Made by a program: the position numbers and the translations under genes. Positions 29,978 through 38,217 of a DNA stretch of 64,000 nucleotides are shown in pieces. How positions within the stretch are numbered: position 1 is the stretch's first letter; every line of letters starts with the position of its first letter. The stretch spans positions 119,101 through 183,100 of the forward strand of contig JAIBBZ010000008.1 in assembly GCA_019694435.1 (NCBI GenBank), in the 5' to 3' direction. Source of the stretch: Pirellulales bacterium (lineage in GTDB: Bacteria > Planctomycetota > Planctomycetia > Pirellulales > JAEUIK01). The notes under the pieces were generated by a model. It worked only from the letters and a program-made list of their open reading frames with translations. It was not told the origin of the DNA and ran no database searches.

Positions 29978-32707
29978 CTAGTGGTTGAACAAGAATTCGC
30001 TCGAATTGAGCAATGCCCAGAACACGTCGGCCAGTGCCTGGCGCTGCTCTCCCGCCTCGACGTATGCCAACAATCTCTGCAATTCCTCGGCACGCGGTGG
30101 TCGCGACAAGGTGGCCAGATACAGCGTTTCGATCCGCTGCTGTGGAGTCAGCCCAGGCAATTCGGCCGCAGCCATCAAAGTCAGGCTGTCGTTCAAGCTC
30201 GTGGCGCCGGTCACCGTCTGCCCGTTCATGAGGGTCAGCGCCTGGGCCACGGACATCTCGAACTCGGTCGGCTTGTCCGGCGAACTGAGGAAAGACTCGG
30301 TCAGATCGTTGATGACAAAAAACTGCGTGAACCGCACCGGAGACGCCGGCGCGCCTGTGGCCTGAGCGACCGAGTCGAGCACTTGTTCGCGAGTCAGGCC
30401 ACGCAGCGGCATGCCGTTGAACATGCGCGGATCGACCGGCGTCTCGTCCTGGCGAGCGCTGGTGGCACGGTAGGCGCGCGTGAGCAGCACGCTGCGCAGT
30501 AGATGCCGCAGGTCGAAATCGTGCTCGACAAAGTCCCCGGCCAGCAGTTCGAGGATCTCCGGATGGCTCGGCGGATTGTTCGGATCGAAATCATCGACCG
30601 GATCGACGAACCCGACGCCGAACAATTGGGCCCACACGCGATTGACCGCGGCGCGGGCAAACCAGGGATTCTCCCGCGATGTCAACCATTGGGCAAAAGC
30701 GGCACGCGGCGATTCCCCGGTTTTCCAATCGGGCTGGCGGTCGTCGATGAACGCGGCCGGCACGATTTGTTCCGTGCCCGAGATGACGATTTCCGCCTGG
30801 GGCAAGGGCTTTTCGAGAAGGGCGGAAAACTGATTGCCGGGCTGCTGTTGGGCGATGCCGGCGAAGAAAGCCGCCAGCCCCCAGAACTGCTTCCGTTTCC
30901 AATCGGCGAACGGATGGTCGTGGCATTGGGCGCATTCGACGCGCACGCCGAGGAACGCCCGGGTGATCCCGGCGGCGATATTCTCGGGTTTGCCCTGCTT
31001 GGCAAAATAGTACCCCAGCGGCGCCGCCGGACGATCACTTGCCGCGAACGGATTGGTGGGCTGTTGTTCTGTGCCGAGGGGGGCTTCCACGAAGGCCCTT
31101 ACCAAGGCGTCGTAAGGCTGGTTTGCGCGCAGCGCGTTTTGCAGCCACATTTCGTCCCCGATGACGAAATTGGCGAGTTGACGGTTGGTCTCTGCCTCGG
31201 GAACGAGGACCGAGCGCCAACGCGCGGCGAAACTGCGCGGGTACAACGGCCCTGCCAGTAAGCGGTCGATCAGCCGTTCGTATTTGTCGCTCGAGTTGTC
31301 GGCCAGATAAGCCCGGACTTCGGCAACCGGTGGTATCACGCCCGCCAGATCGAGCCAGACACGGCGATGCAATTCGGCTTCGTCCGCCAATGCGGCGGGC
31401 TGGATCTGCGCTCTGCTCCAGGCGGCGGCAAGTTGCTCATCGATGCGCGCCGCGGTCCGGCGCGGCGCTTCCCACGCATCGGTCACCGGACGGGGAGTCT
31501 GCCCCTTGGCCCGCGCGGCTTCGGCCTCGGCGGCTTCGACGGCTTGCAGTACACCGGCCGGAACGGGAGCCGTTTCCTCGGAAGCGTTCGCTACGGAGAG
31601 CAGATCCCCTGCGTTTGCGATTTCGCCAAAGGCGATATTGGCCGCCGAGACGACGATGAAGATGCCTTCGGCGCGGGTGCCCTGCGTTTCTGCGACGATG
31701 CGCGCCGACGTACCGTCGACGACAAACTCGGGCTTCGCCAACAGATTTGCGACCATGGTCATGGCACTGTCTGAGCGATTTCCATTCGCAGGTGCCGGCA
31801 CGGGCGTCCCTGGTTTGTTCTTGGGGAACGCCAGTTGTTTGGCCAGCCCCAACATGCTTTTGAGCCCCTGCAAGCGCTTTTTGGCCGCTTCCTCGTCGGC
31901 GCAGGTCAGCCAGGTCTCGGCATGTATGTTGCTGCCGTCGAGATGCATCGTGCACGCCAGAGATTGAGCATCTTTGAGCAAGCCCTTGACGGCCGGTCCG
32001 ATCATTTTGGCCGGCCCTTGGTTGGCGACTTGGTCCAGCTTGGGCAGCACCCAGGCCGGATCGATGGCGACGACGATCGGAGCCTGCGCGATCTTTGGCC
32101 AGACATTGGACCAGGGCAGGTCGTCGTGCATCTCGGCCGGCCCGCGGTCGATCGCCCGCTGCATGCACCATTCGTCGGCAACCACAAAGTGGTAGGCATC
32201 GGCCGGCCAGAAAAACGTTCTGCCGCTGGAGATGCGGTAGTAGGTCGTGTCCTTGAAGCTCACCGGCTGAAGCTGCCCGGACAACGCCTTGAGCTTCTTC
32301 TCCCAATCGATGGCCTTACGCGTGCGGAAAATGTTCAGGTCGAACACAAGGCCGCGGCCGGGCGGCCGGCTCGGGTCTGGCTTCAGGAAGGCGGCCGTGT
32401 ACTGATCGATGAAGGTTAGCGGCAGCGGCGCGGTAATCACACCGAGATCCAAGTAGCCCTGCAAGACTCTCAGCAGCGGGAGATCGAGTACATCGTTGGG
32501 ACGCAGTGCCAGAACGGCCGCGGCATCGGCCGTGACATAGTCCAGCGTACTTTGCCCACGGGATTGGAAATCACTCGCGGAGCTGGCAGCCACCTCGGCG
32601 CCGTGGCAGAACACGCGCCCGCCCAGCTCGCACGATAGCAATAGAACCGCGAAGCCCAGGCAACGTCGCCAGCTCGGCGACAAGGGCCGAAGAACTGCCC
32701 GCCACAT
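29978..32707 (-). CDS. DUF1549/DUF1553 protein with a 400-residue N-terminal extension
   Basis: 909-aa exported protein; ATG 32707 follows GGGGAGG at good spacing and begins a signal peptide (cut near CHGAEV). DUF1549 starts about residue 420 (RIDEQLAAAWSRAQIQPAAL, RRVWLDLAGVIPPVAEVRAYL). It contains CAQCHDHPF with Cys592, Cys595 and His596, a heme c-like motif that is standard for this domain. DUF1553 follows (NRVWAQLFGVGFVDPVDDFD, LLRSVLLTRAYRAT). Residues about 35-400 before it match neither domain and hold no motif I recognise; usual relatives have an upstream cytochrome-like or concanavalin-like part instead. First gene of a three-gene operon with DUF1501 and an EF-hand protein. Biochemical role unproven. 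Confidence 0.9.
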   Translation of the reverse strand: MWRAVLRPLSPSWRRCLGFAVLLLSCELGGRVFCHGAEVAASSASDFQSRGQSTLDYVTADAAAVLALRPNDVLDLPLLRVLQGYLDLGVITAPLPLTFIDQYTAAFLKPDPSRPPGRGLVFDLNIFRTRKAIDWEKKLKALSGQLQPVSFKDTTYYRISSGRTFFWPADAYHFVVADEWCMQRAIDRGPAEMHDDLPWSNVWPKIAQAPIVVAIDPAWVLPKLDQVANQGPAKMIGPAVKGLLKDAQSLACTMHLDGSNIHAETWLTCADEEAAKKRLQGLKSMLGLAKQLAFPKNKPGTPVPAPANGNRSDSAMTMVANLLAKPEFVVDGTSARIVAETQGTRAEGIFIVVSAANIAFGEIANAGDLLSVANASEETAPVPAGVLQAVEAAEAEAARAKGQTPRPVTDAWEAPRRTAARIDEQLAAAWSRAQIQPAALADEAELHRRVWLDLAGVIPPVAEVRAYLADNSSDKYERLIDRLLAGPLYPRSFAARWRSVLVPEAETNRQLANFVIGDEMWLQNALRANQPYDALVRAFVEAPLGTEQQPTNPFAASDRPAAPLGYYFAKQGKPENIAAGITRAFLGVRVECAQCHDHPFADWKRKQFWGLAAFFAGIAQQQPGNQFSALLEKPLPQAEIVISGTEQIVPAAFIDDRQPDWKTGESPRAAFAQWLTSRENPWFARAAVNRVWAQLFGVGFVDPVDDFDPNNPPSHPEILELLAGDFVEHDFDLRHLLRSVLLTRAYRATSARQDETPVDPRMFNGMPLRGLTREQVLDSVAQATGAPASPVRFTQFFVINDLTESFLSSPDKPTEFEMSVAQALTLMNGQTVTGATSLNDSLTLMAAAELPGLTPQQRIETLYLATLSRPPRAEELQRLLAYVEAGEQRQALADVFWALLNSSEFLFNH

Positions 32708-32923
32708 GGGGAAACCTCCCCGCGGAGAAGTAAGCGCACGGCGACGAGCGTGGTGCCATGCCCCAGCAGTAAAAACCCTTCGCGGCGCTAGGTTTTAATT
32801 CTTGGGTTGAGGGCAGGAGAATGCAAGAAGATTCTGCCGTAATGCTCGGATTCGATTCGCGCCGACGAAGCGCAGCGCGGTAGCACCCGAGTCTGGCCGG
32901 ATCCGCTATGAACCGCATCCAAA

Positions 32924-35251
32924 CTAATCGTTTTGCTGGTGGGGGGCGTCGCTGCCCTGCGCGGTTACGGTTCCATTGGCGTGATGATGCGACGAGCCGT
33001 TGCCGTTTGCGTCTTCGGCGGTCTCTTGGGAAGCCTGGGCGCGCGTGTCGGCAAACGGATGCAGCAGGCTCTCGTCGCGCTGCGGCGTTTCGAGGTCCGG
33101 CATATAGATCTTGACGCCGTCGCTGGCGACCACGATCGGAATCAAGATGGTCGAGATGTTTACTTCGCGGGCCACGCCGAAGTACTGATGCACGGGCACG
33201 GCGCGGCGCACCAGGCCGCGAAACACCGCATAACGCAGCCGCCGCCAAAAGGGCATGCCGCGGAGCGCCGGGATGTGCACATACCGGGCGATGCCCTGCA
33301 CGCCGATCAAGCCGAGCGTGCGGATGAACAGCTTCATGACGCCGCGGAACACGAAATTGTGCCAGAAGCGCTGGAGGTCGGAGTATCCGGAGTCGATCAG
33401 GATTTCTTCCTGGCCGACCTCGACGGTCCACAGACGGTCCGTGCGCAGCAGCTTGTCCTGGCGCTGCAGTTCGCGGATGTCGTGATCGATGCTGATCTCG
33501 TCGCGGAAGCCGTAACTGGCGATCACCGAAACGATGCTTTCACCGAAGTCGAAGACTTCATACCGCTGCGAACGGGGAATCGTCGGGACGCCTGAAACCT
33601 GGCGGACGTGAAAGATCACGACCTCGTCGGCGATCGCTCCGTAGCGCTTCAAGAACGCGCGGATCGGCGCCGGCAGCGTATCGTCGACCGAATCGATCGG
33701 GCGGCTCGACAGGAACACGCTGCCGCGCGGCAGGATCCGCAGGATGCGCTCGCCGTGCAGCGCCTGCGCCTCGGCCACGAGCCCGCTGTCGTGCAAGTGC
33801 TCGGCCTCTCCGGCCTTGGCCTTGCGGGCGACAAGCCAGCCGATGTCCTTGGTCGTGAATTCGCGATAGGCCAAGGCCAGTTCCTGACGGCCTCGTCGCC
33901 AGATGGCCATCAGCGCGAACAGCACCAGGCCGATCAGGATCGGGATATACCCGCCGTGAGTGAATTTGAGCGAGTTCGCGGTGAGAAACGCGAAATCGAT
34001 CGCGGCGAACGTGCCGAACGTCGCCAGGACCTTCCAAGACTTCCATTGCCACTCGACCAGTGCGATGTGGAACATCGATAGCGAGGTGACAAGCATGACG
34101 CCTGCCACGGCCATGCCGTACGCAGCCGCCAGGTTGGTACTCGACTGGAAGAAGATGACCAAGACCAGGCAGCCGATCAACAAGGCGGTGTTGACGGCCG
34201 GCAAATAGATTTGGCCTTCGTGACTCGATGACGTGTGGGTCGTACGGAAACGCGGCAGCAGCCCCAGCGCCGTGGCTTGTGCGGTCAGGGAAAAGGCGCC
34301 GCTGATCAGCGCCTGGCTGGCAATCACTGCGGCGGCCGTCGCCAGGACGACCATCGGGAGCAGCGCCGGCGTCGGCACCATCGAGAAGAACACGTTGTTG
34401 CTCATCACCTCCTGGCCCGACAGCAAGTAGGCCCCCTGGCCCAGATAGTTCAACGTCAGGCAGGGATAGGCCAGCACCATCCAGCTGAACTGAATAGGCC
34501 TGCGGCCGAAGTGGCCCATGTCGGCATAGAGTGCCTCGCCACCGGTGACCACGAGGATGACGGAGCCCAGCACGCTCAGCACCGTGTGCGCGTCGTTACT
34601 CCAGAGAAACCGGGCGGCATACCAAGGATTGAGCGCCCAAAACACGTCCGGCACGCGGAGCGCGTGCATGGCGCCGAGGATGCCGATGGCCGTGAACCAG
34701 ACCACGATTGTCGGGCCAAAGATCGAGCCGATGCTGGCCGTACCAAACCGCTGCAGCGAGAACAGCACGAACAGGATCAAGATCGTAAACACGACGACGT
34801 ACTCCTCGTACGCTGGCGTGATGACCTTTAATCCTTCGACGGCACCGAGCACCGAGATCGCGGGTGTAATGATGCCGTCGCCGTACAGCATCCCGGCCGC
34901 CAACAGCAGCAAAATGCTCAAGGCGCGAGTTGAAAGCAGTTGGCTCTTTGCTAGTGCCACTTTGGCGAACAGAGCGAACACCCCTCCTTCGCCACGGTGA
35001 TCCGCATACAGCACACACCAGACGTATTTGATCGTGACGACGAACGTCAACGCCCACAGGGCCAGGCTGATGGCGCCGAGGATGTTCTCGCGATAGAGCT
35101 TGGCGCCACCGTGTCCGAAGAAAATCTCGTTGACGGCGTAAAGGACCGACGTCCCAATGTCGCCGTACACGACTCCTGTTGCGTGCAGGGCCACGAGCAA
35201 GAAAGCTGCGGCCGCCAGTGGACGGGAACGATGTTCCCCTTCAATCGACAC
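32924..35251 (-). CDS. kup: KUP-family potassium uptake transporter
   Basis: 775-aa proton-coupled potassium transporter of the KUP/HAK/KT family. The first membrane helix holds the signature ALHATGVVYGDIGTSVLYA, followed by TIKYVWCVLYADHRGEGGVFAL, and GDGIITPAISVLGAVEGL later. Twelve membrane helices occupy about the first 470 residues; the remainder is the cytoplasmic KUP C-terminal domain. The last 40 residues are polar and His/Asn-rich (SHHHANGT), an unusual tail. GTG 35251 is preferred over 35335 because AAGAAGG sits nine bases before it and the family motif then begins about 25 residues in. It stands alone and is not linked to a regulator. Confidence 0.95.
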   Translation of the reverse strand: MSIEGEHRSRPLAAAAFLLVALHATGVVYGDIGTSVLYAVNEIFFGHGGAKLYRENILGAISLALWALTFVVTIKYVWCVLYADHRGEGGVFALFAKVALAKSQLLSTRALSILLLLAAGMLYGDGIITPAISVLGAVEGLKVITPAYEEYVVVFTILILFVLFSLQRFGTASIGSIFGPTIVVWFTAIGILGAMHALRVPDVFWALNPWYAARFLWSNDAHTVLSVLGSVILVVTGGEALYADMGHFGRRPIQFSWMVLAYPCLTLNYLGQGAYLLSGQEVMSNNVFFSMVPTPALLPMVVLATAAAVIASQALISGAFSLTAQATALGLLPRFRTTHTSSSHEGQIYLPAVNTALLIGCLVLVIFFQSSTNLAAAYGMAVAGVMLVTSLSMFHIALVEWQWKSWKVLATFGTFAAIDFAFLTANSLKFTHGGYIPILIGLVLFALMAIWRRGRQELALAYREFTTKDIGWLVARKAKAGEAEHLHDSGLVAEAQALHGERILRILPRGSVFLSSRPIDSVDDTLPAPIRAFLKRYGAIADEVVIFHVRQVSGVPTIPRSQRYEVFDFGESIVSVIASYGFRDEISIDHDIRELQRQDKLLRTDRLWTVEVGQEEILIDSGYSDLQRFWHNFVFRGVMKLFIRTLGLIGVQGIARYVHIPALRGMPFWRRLRYAVFRGLVRRAVPVHQYFGVAREVNISTILIPIVVASDGVKIYMPDLETPQRDESLLHPFADTRAQASQETAEDANGNGSSHHHANGTVTAQGSDAPHQQND

Positions 35252-35683
35252 AGAAGTGGTCCTTCTTTGGTGCGCCGAAATATGGCTCGTGCGGGTGAGC
35301 CCTGCAGGCAAGGCCTCTCGGGGAGATGCCTGCAACTCGGCCTTCGGCTGCCATCAGGCAGCAAGAGATTTAGATTACCGTTTGGCGTGTCGATCGAGCA
35401 GGGCCGGGTGCAAAATCGCGGCAGCTCCTTGCGGGCACCCCGCGGCTTCTCGAATTATAGGGCGCGAATTCGTTCGGCACCTAAGCCGAATCAGGTCAAA
35501 GAGATATGGGTATGTTTTGTGCTCGGGGTAGCGAGCTGGTAATCGATGAAAGTGGCGTCGCCCCATGCTTCTCCACCGGATCGCTCAGCCCCGTTGACGG
35601 CCGTTGCTGATTTACGTCAGATTGGGCCGTACGACCGCGCGACAGGCGCGGGACCGAACCGCCTGCCCTTACGCGGCGTTTTC
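35252..35683. other. intergenic region between kup and tRNA-Ala
   Basis: No gene seen. A possible tRNA promoter is TTGACG (35594-35599), 17-base spacer, TCAGAT (35617-35622); the -35 is good, the -10 poor. Confidence 0.4.
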
Positions 35684-35756
35684 GGGGACGTAGCTCAATT
35701 GGGAGAGCGCGGGCTTTGCAAGCCTGAGGTTGAGGGTTCGAGCCCCTTCGTCTCCA
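35684..35756 (+). tRNA. tRNA-Ala (TGC)
   Basis: Acceptor GGGGACG pairs with CGTCTCC (one G-U); D-arm GCTCAATTGGGAGAGC; anticodon loop TTTGCAA with TGC; T-arm GAGGGTTCGAGCCCC. The discriminator is A and CCA is not encoded. A pyrimidine-rich tract follows. The 288 bases to the next gene show no other feature. Confidence 0.95.
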
Positions 35757-36044
35757 TTTCTTCTTTCTCCTCTATCTTCTCTTGTCCACTCTTCGACTTG
35801 GCTTGGCCCGACGCATGCGACTCTGGCAGGTGACACACCCGGGCATTAGCAACACAGTCAGTCGGCGTAGAGCGTCTCCCCCCCGTAGGGGCATGGGAAA
35901 CGTTATGCCATTTTTTCCATAGAAAATCCTTGACCGCTGCGATGTCGAATCGGTAAGTTTCTTGCGCAATCAGCCAGTGTGCGCCTTTGTTGGCAGTTGC
36001 CGTGGTTTTCGGGGCCGCGGTGCAGTTCGTCGAGGAGCATGCCA

Positions 36045-36890
36045 GTGAAGCAGAAGCGAATTCGGTTTGCCGCAAGGCTTCGCGGCCGGTGGGGAATTCT
36101 GCGCCGCACGCCTTGCTTGGGAATTCTTGCAGCGGCAAGCGTATGGTTTGTCGCTTTGTCCCCTGCCCACGCCACGCCGATGGCCACCGTGACCATCGAA
36201 GTCGATGGCGGTGCACATAGCGAGTCGATCGCGGTCCCGCTGATTCAGGACTTTCAGAATCCTGAGAACTATTTCGGGATCGGCTTTACCGCCAACAGTG
36301 GCGGGTACTACGGGCTGGGATCCCAGATGTTTCCGGGGTTCTTCAGCAACGAGGTTCTCATGGCCGCGGTCAGCGGCGTGTCGCCCAACACGGGCAATCG
36401 CGACACACGCGGCGTTACCGGCGGGATCGTGCTGACCAACATCACCGGCTTGTCACATGTCTACAAGGTGACGTTCAACCTGAACGACGCCGCGAATTTC
36501 GCCTCGACCGCCACGCGCGGAGACACGGCACACACGGCCAGCGGTCCGGCTGGGACCTCCTACGAGAGCGTTGCCGGCAGTGCATTGTATGCCGCGCAGA
36601 TCGACGGCGTGACGATCGCCACGTTACTCGATGATCCTCAGTCGTTTGCCCTGCAGCCGACGACGAGCATCGCGGCCAACGCCGATTTCGGCGGACCGTT
36701 GGCGAATCCGACTTTCCCGGGAGGTCCGCTGGTCGACGACATCTCCATCGTCTGGGAATTCGAGTTGGGCTCGTTGGCCCAGGCTTCGTTCAACTCCGAC
36801 TTTTATGTGGTTGTGCCTGAGCCGAGCAGTTGGGGATTGCTCGTCGCAGGAATGTTCGCGATCGCGTGTTGGCGGCGCAGGAGTCGTTGA
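36045..36890 (+). CDS. PEP-CTERM exported protein, 281 aa
   Basis: Exported protein with the C-terminal PEP-CTERM sorting tail VPEPSSWGLLVAGMF, a hydrophobic segment and a basic end (WRRRSR), recognised by an exosortase in systems that make extracellular polymers. The N-terminus is a signal peptide (CLGILAAASVWFVALSPAHA). The middle is a beta-rich domain with Gly/Thr/Asn-rich segments that I cannot assign. GTG 36045 was chosen because AGGAG lies 7 bases before it; ATG 36039 is only about two bases from that site. A second PEP-CTERM gene lies 146 bases downstream on the same strand. Confidence 0.8.
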   Translation: MKQKRIRFAARLRGRWGILRRTPCLGILAAASVWFVALSPAHATPMATVTIEVDGGAHSESIAVPLIQDFQNPENYFGIGFTANSGGYYGLGSQMFPGFFSNEVLMAAVSGVSPNTGNRDTRGVTGGIVLTNITGLSHVYKVTFNLNDAANFASTATRGDTAHTASGPAGTSYESVAGSALYAAQIDGVTIATLLDDPQSFALQPTTSIAANADFGGPLANPTFPGGPLVDDISIVWEFELGSLAQASFNSDFYVVVPEPSSWGLLVAGMFAIACWRRRSR

Positions 36891-37036
36891 CGCCGCAGCG
36901 TTGGTAGGGGGAACTGGGTTGTAGTGGGCAATGGGGTGTAAGAGGCGATTCGGGGATGGCCTCGGCACCCTGGGCAGGTCTGAATCGAATCAACTATCAG
37001 GAAACGCTAGTGAATTGAGCTTCAGGAGACGCTTTC

Positions 37037-37849
37037 ATGTTGATGGGGGAACATCTGCGCAAGTTGAGCGCTAGCGTAGCAGGACTTGGTTTGCTCATCT
37101 TGATCGCCTGCGTCGGTCCGGCCACTGCCGACACCATCTCGCCCGAACTCTGGGTCAACGTCGACGGCAACGACATCCAGTTGCCGATCGTGGCGACGCC
37201 CGGCACCAAACCCGGCACCTGGAACATCGCCGCCGGCGAGACCTTTGTCGAACTGGGAGACGCCGATCCCCAGGACCCGAACTATGGCTACTATCCGGAC
37301 GGCAAGATTGGCATAGACGTAGCCTGGGATGATGCCACGACGGATGCCGATCCATTTGTCACGGGAGGCATCTCGGTGCTGAACTTCACCGGCAGCACGC
37401 AGATCTTCACGTTGAACTTCCTGCAGCCCGTAATTCCCTCGTTTGCTCCGAGCATTTCCAGCGGGTCGATCTCGATTCAAGTCCGCGACATTTTCAATTC
37501 GGGCGCTGCACAACTGACGTCGACCGGCGGTGGCGCGATCTACAACCCGTCGATCGACGGCGGCCTGCTGGCGGCTGGCCAACTCCTTTCCGGCACGACG
37601 CTCACCGTGGCCTCGGCCGGGCAATCGGCCGGCACGACGGCAAGCTTCGGTCCGATCGCTACCGGTGCAGTCAACACGAGCATTTCGTTGCAGATCCAGT
37701 TCTCCCTGACCAATCTCGATTTGGCGACGGGCACTTCGGTCTTCGAGGTCGTTCCGGTGCCTGAGCCGTCGAGCTTCGCGCTCTGTGGGATGGGTCTGGC
37801 GATGCTGGTCGCCGGCGCCGTGCGCAAACGACGTTCCGTCCGCCGCTGA
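37037..37849 (+). CDS. PEP-CTERM exported protein, 270 aa
   Basis: Second PEP-CTERM protein. AGGAG stands 8 bases before ATG 37037. A signal peptide (SVAGLGLLILIACVGPATA) leads into a beta-rich domain with the segments NVDGNDIQLPIVATPG and GSTQIFTLNFLQPV, and the end is VPVPEPSSFALCGMGLAMLV followed by RKRRSVRR. The overall layout resembles the gene upstream, but little direct similarity is visible, so they are at most distant relatives. Ligand or role unknown; probably anchored or released by an exosortase-like enzyme. A hairpin follows at 37921. Confidence 0.82.
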   Translation: MLMGEHLRKLSASVAGLGLLILIACVGPATADTISPELWVNVDGNDIQLPIVATPGTKPGTWNIAAGETFVELGDADPQDPNYGYYPDGKIGIDVAWDDATTDADPFVTGGISVLNFTGSTQIFTLNFLQPVIPSFAPSISSGSISIQVRDIFNSGAAQLTSTGGGAIYNPSIDGGLLAAGQLLSGTTLTVASAGQSAGTTASFGPIATGAVNTSISLQIQFSLTNLDLATGTSVFEVVPVPEPSSFALCGMGLAMLVAGAVRKRRSVRR

Positions 37850-37920
37850 TGGCGAGCAGCCGAACTGCGGTTCGAGTGCACGTCGCTGCGGTCGGTGGTT
37901 GAGGGGGGAAACAGAATTGC

Positions 37921-37965
37921 AAAGATCAGCGCCTTGCGCCGGATGGACGCAAGGCGTTGATCTTT
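37921..37965. terminator. 18-bp hairpin after the PEP-CTERM gene
   Basis: Arms 37921-37938 (AAAGATCAGCGCCTTGCG) and 37948-37965 pair with a single G-U. It ends in TCTTT, so termination in either direction is plausible. The rest of the gap to 38217 holds nothing clear. Confidence 0.65.
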
Positions 37966-38217
37966 GCGCGGCCGAGAATATACGGGCTTTTCGATGGGGA
38001 TTGGGCCTGTATTGCGCGAGCGATTGGGTTGTGGGGAAACAACGCCGTTCAGGACGGGGATTGAGCGTGGGGAGGGGTAAGACGCGGCGGATTCGTCTGC
38101 CCGCGCGTGTACACGGTTGAGTCCGCCGGTCGCGTCGCCGATCGCATGAGGGATCCTCCTTCCCATGCGGATTGACGCGGCGTTGAGAGTTTCCCTTTTT
38201 TCGTTGCGACCCGTTTG

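Noticed and set aside
35695..36216. 173-aa minus-strand open frame across tRNA-Ala
   Set aside because: It overlaps the tRNA and runs antisense to the PEP-CTERM gene start; the GLEPSTSGLQSP-like end is tRNA antisense but no integrase motifs follow, so no second element is called here.
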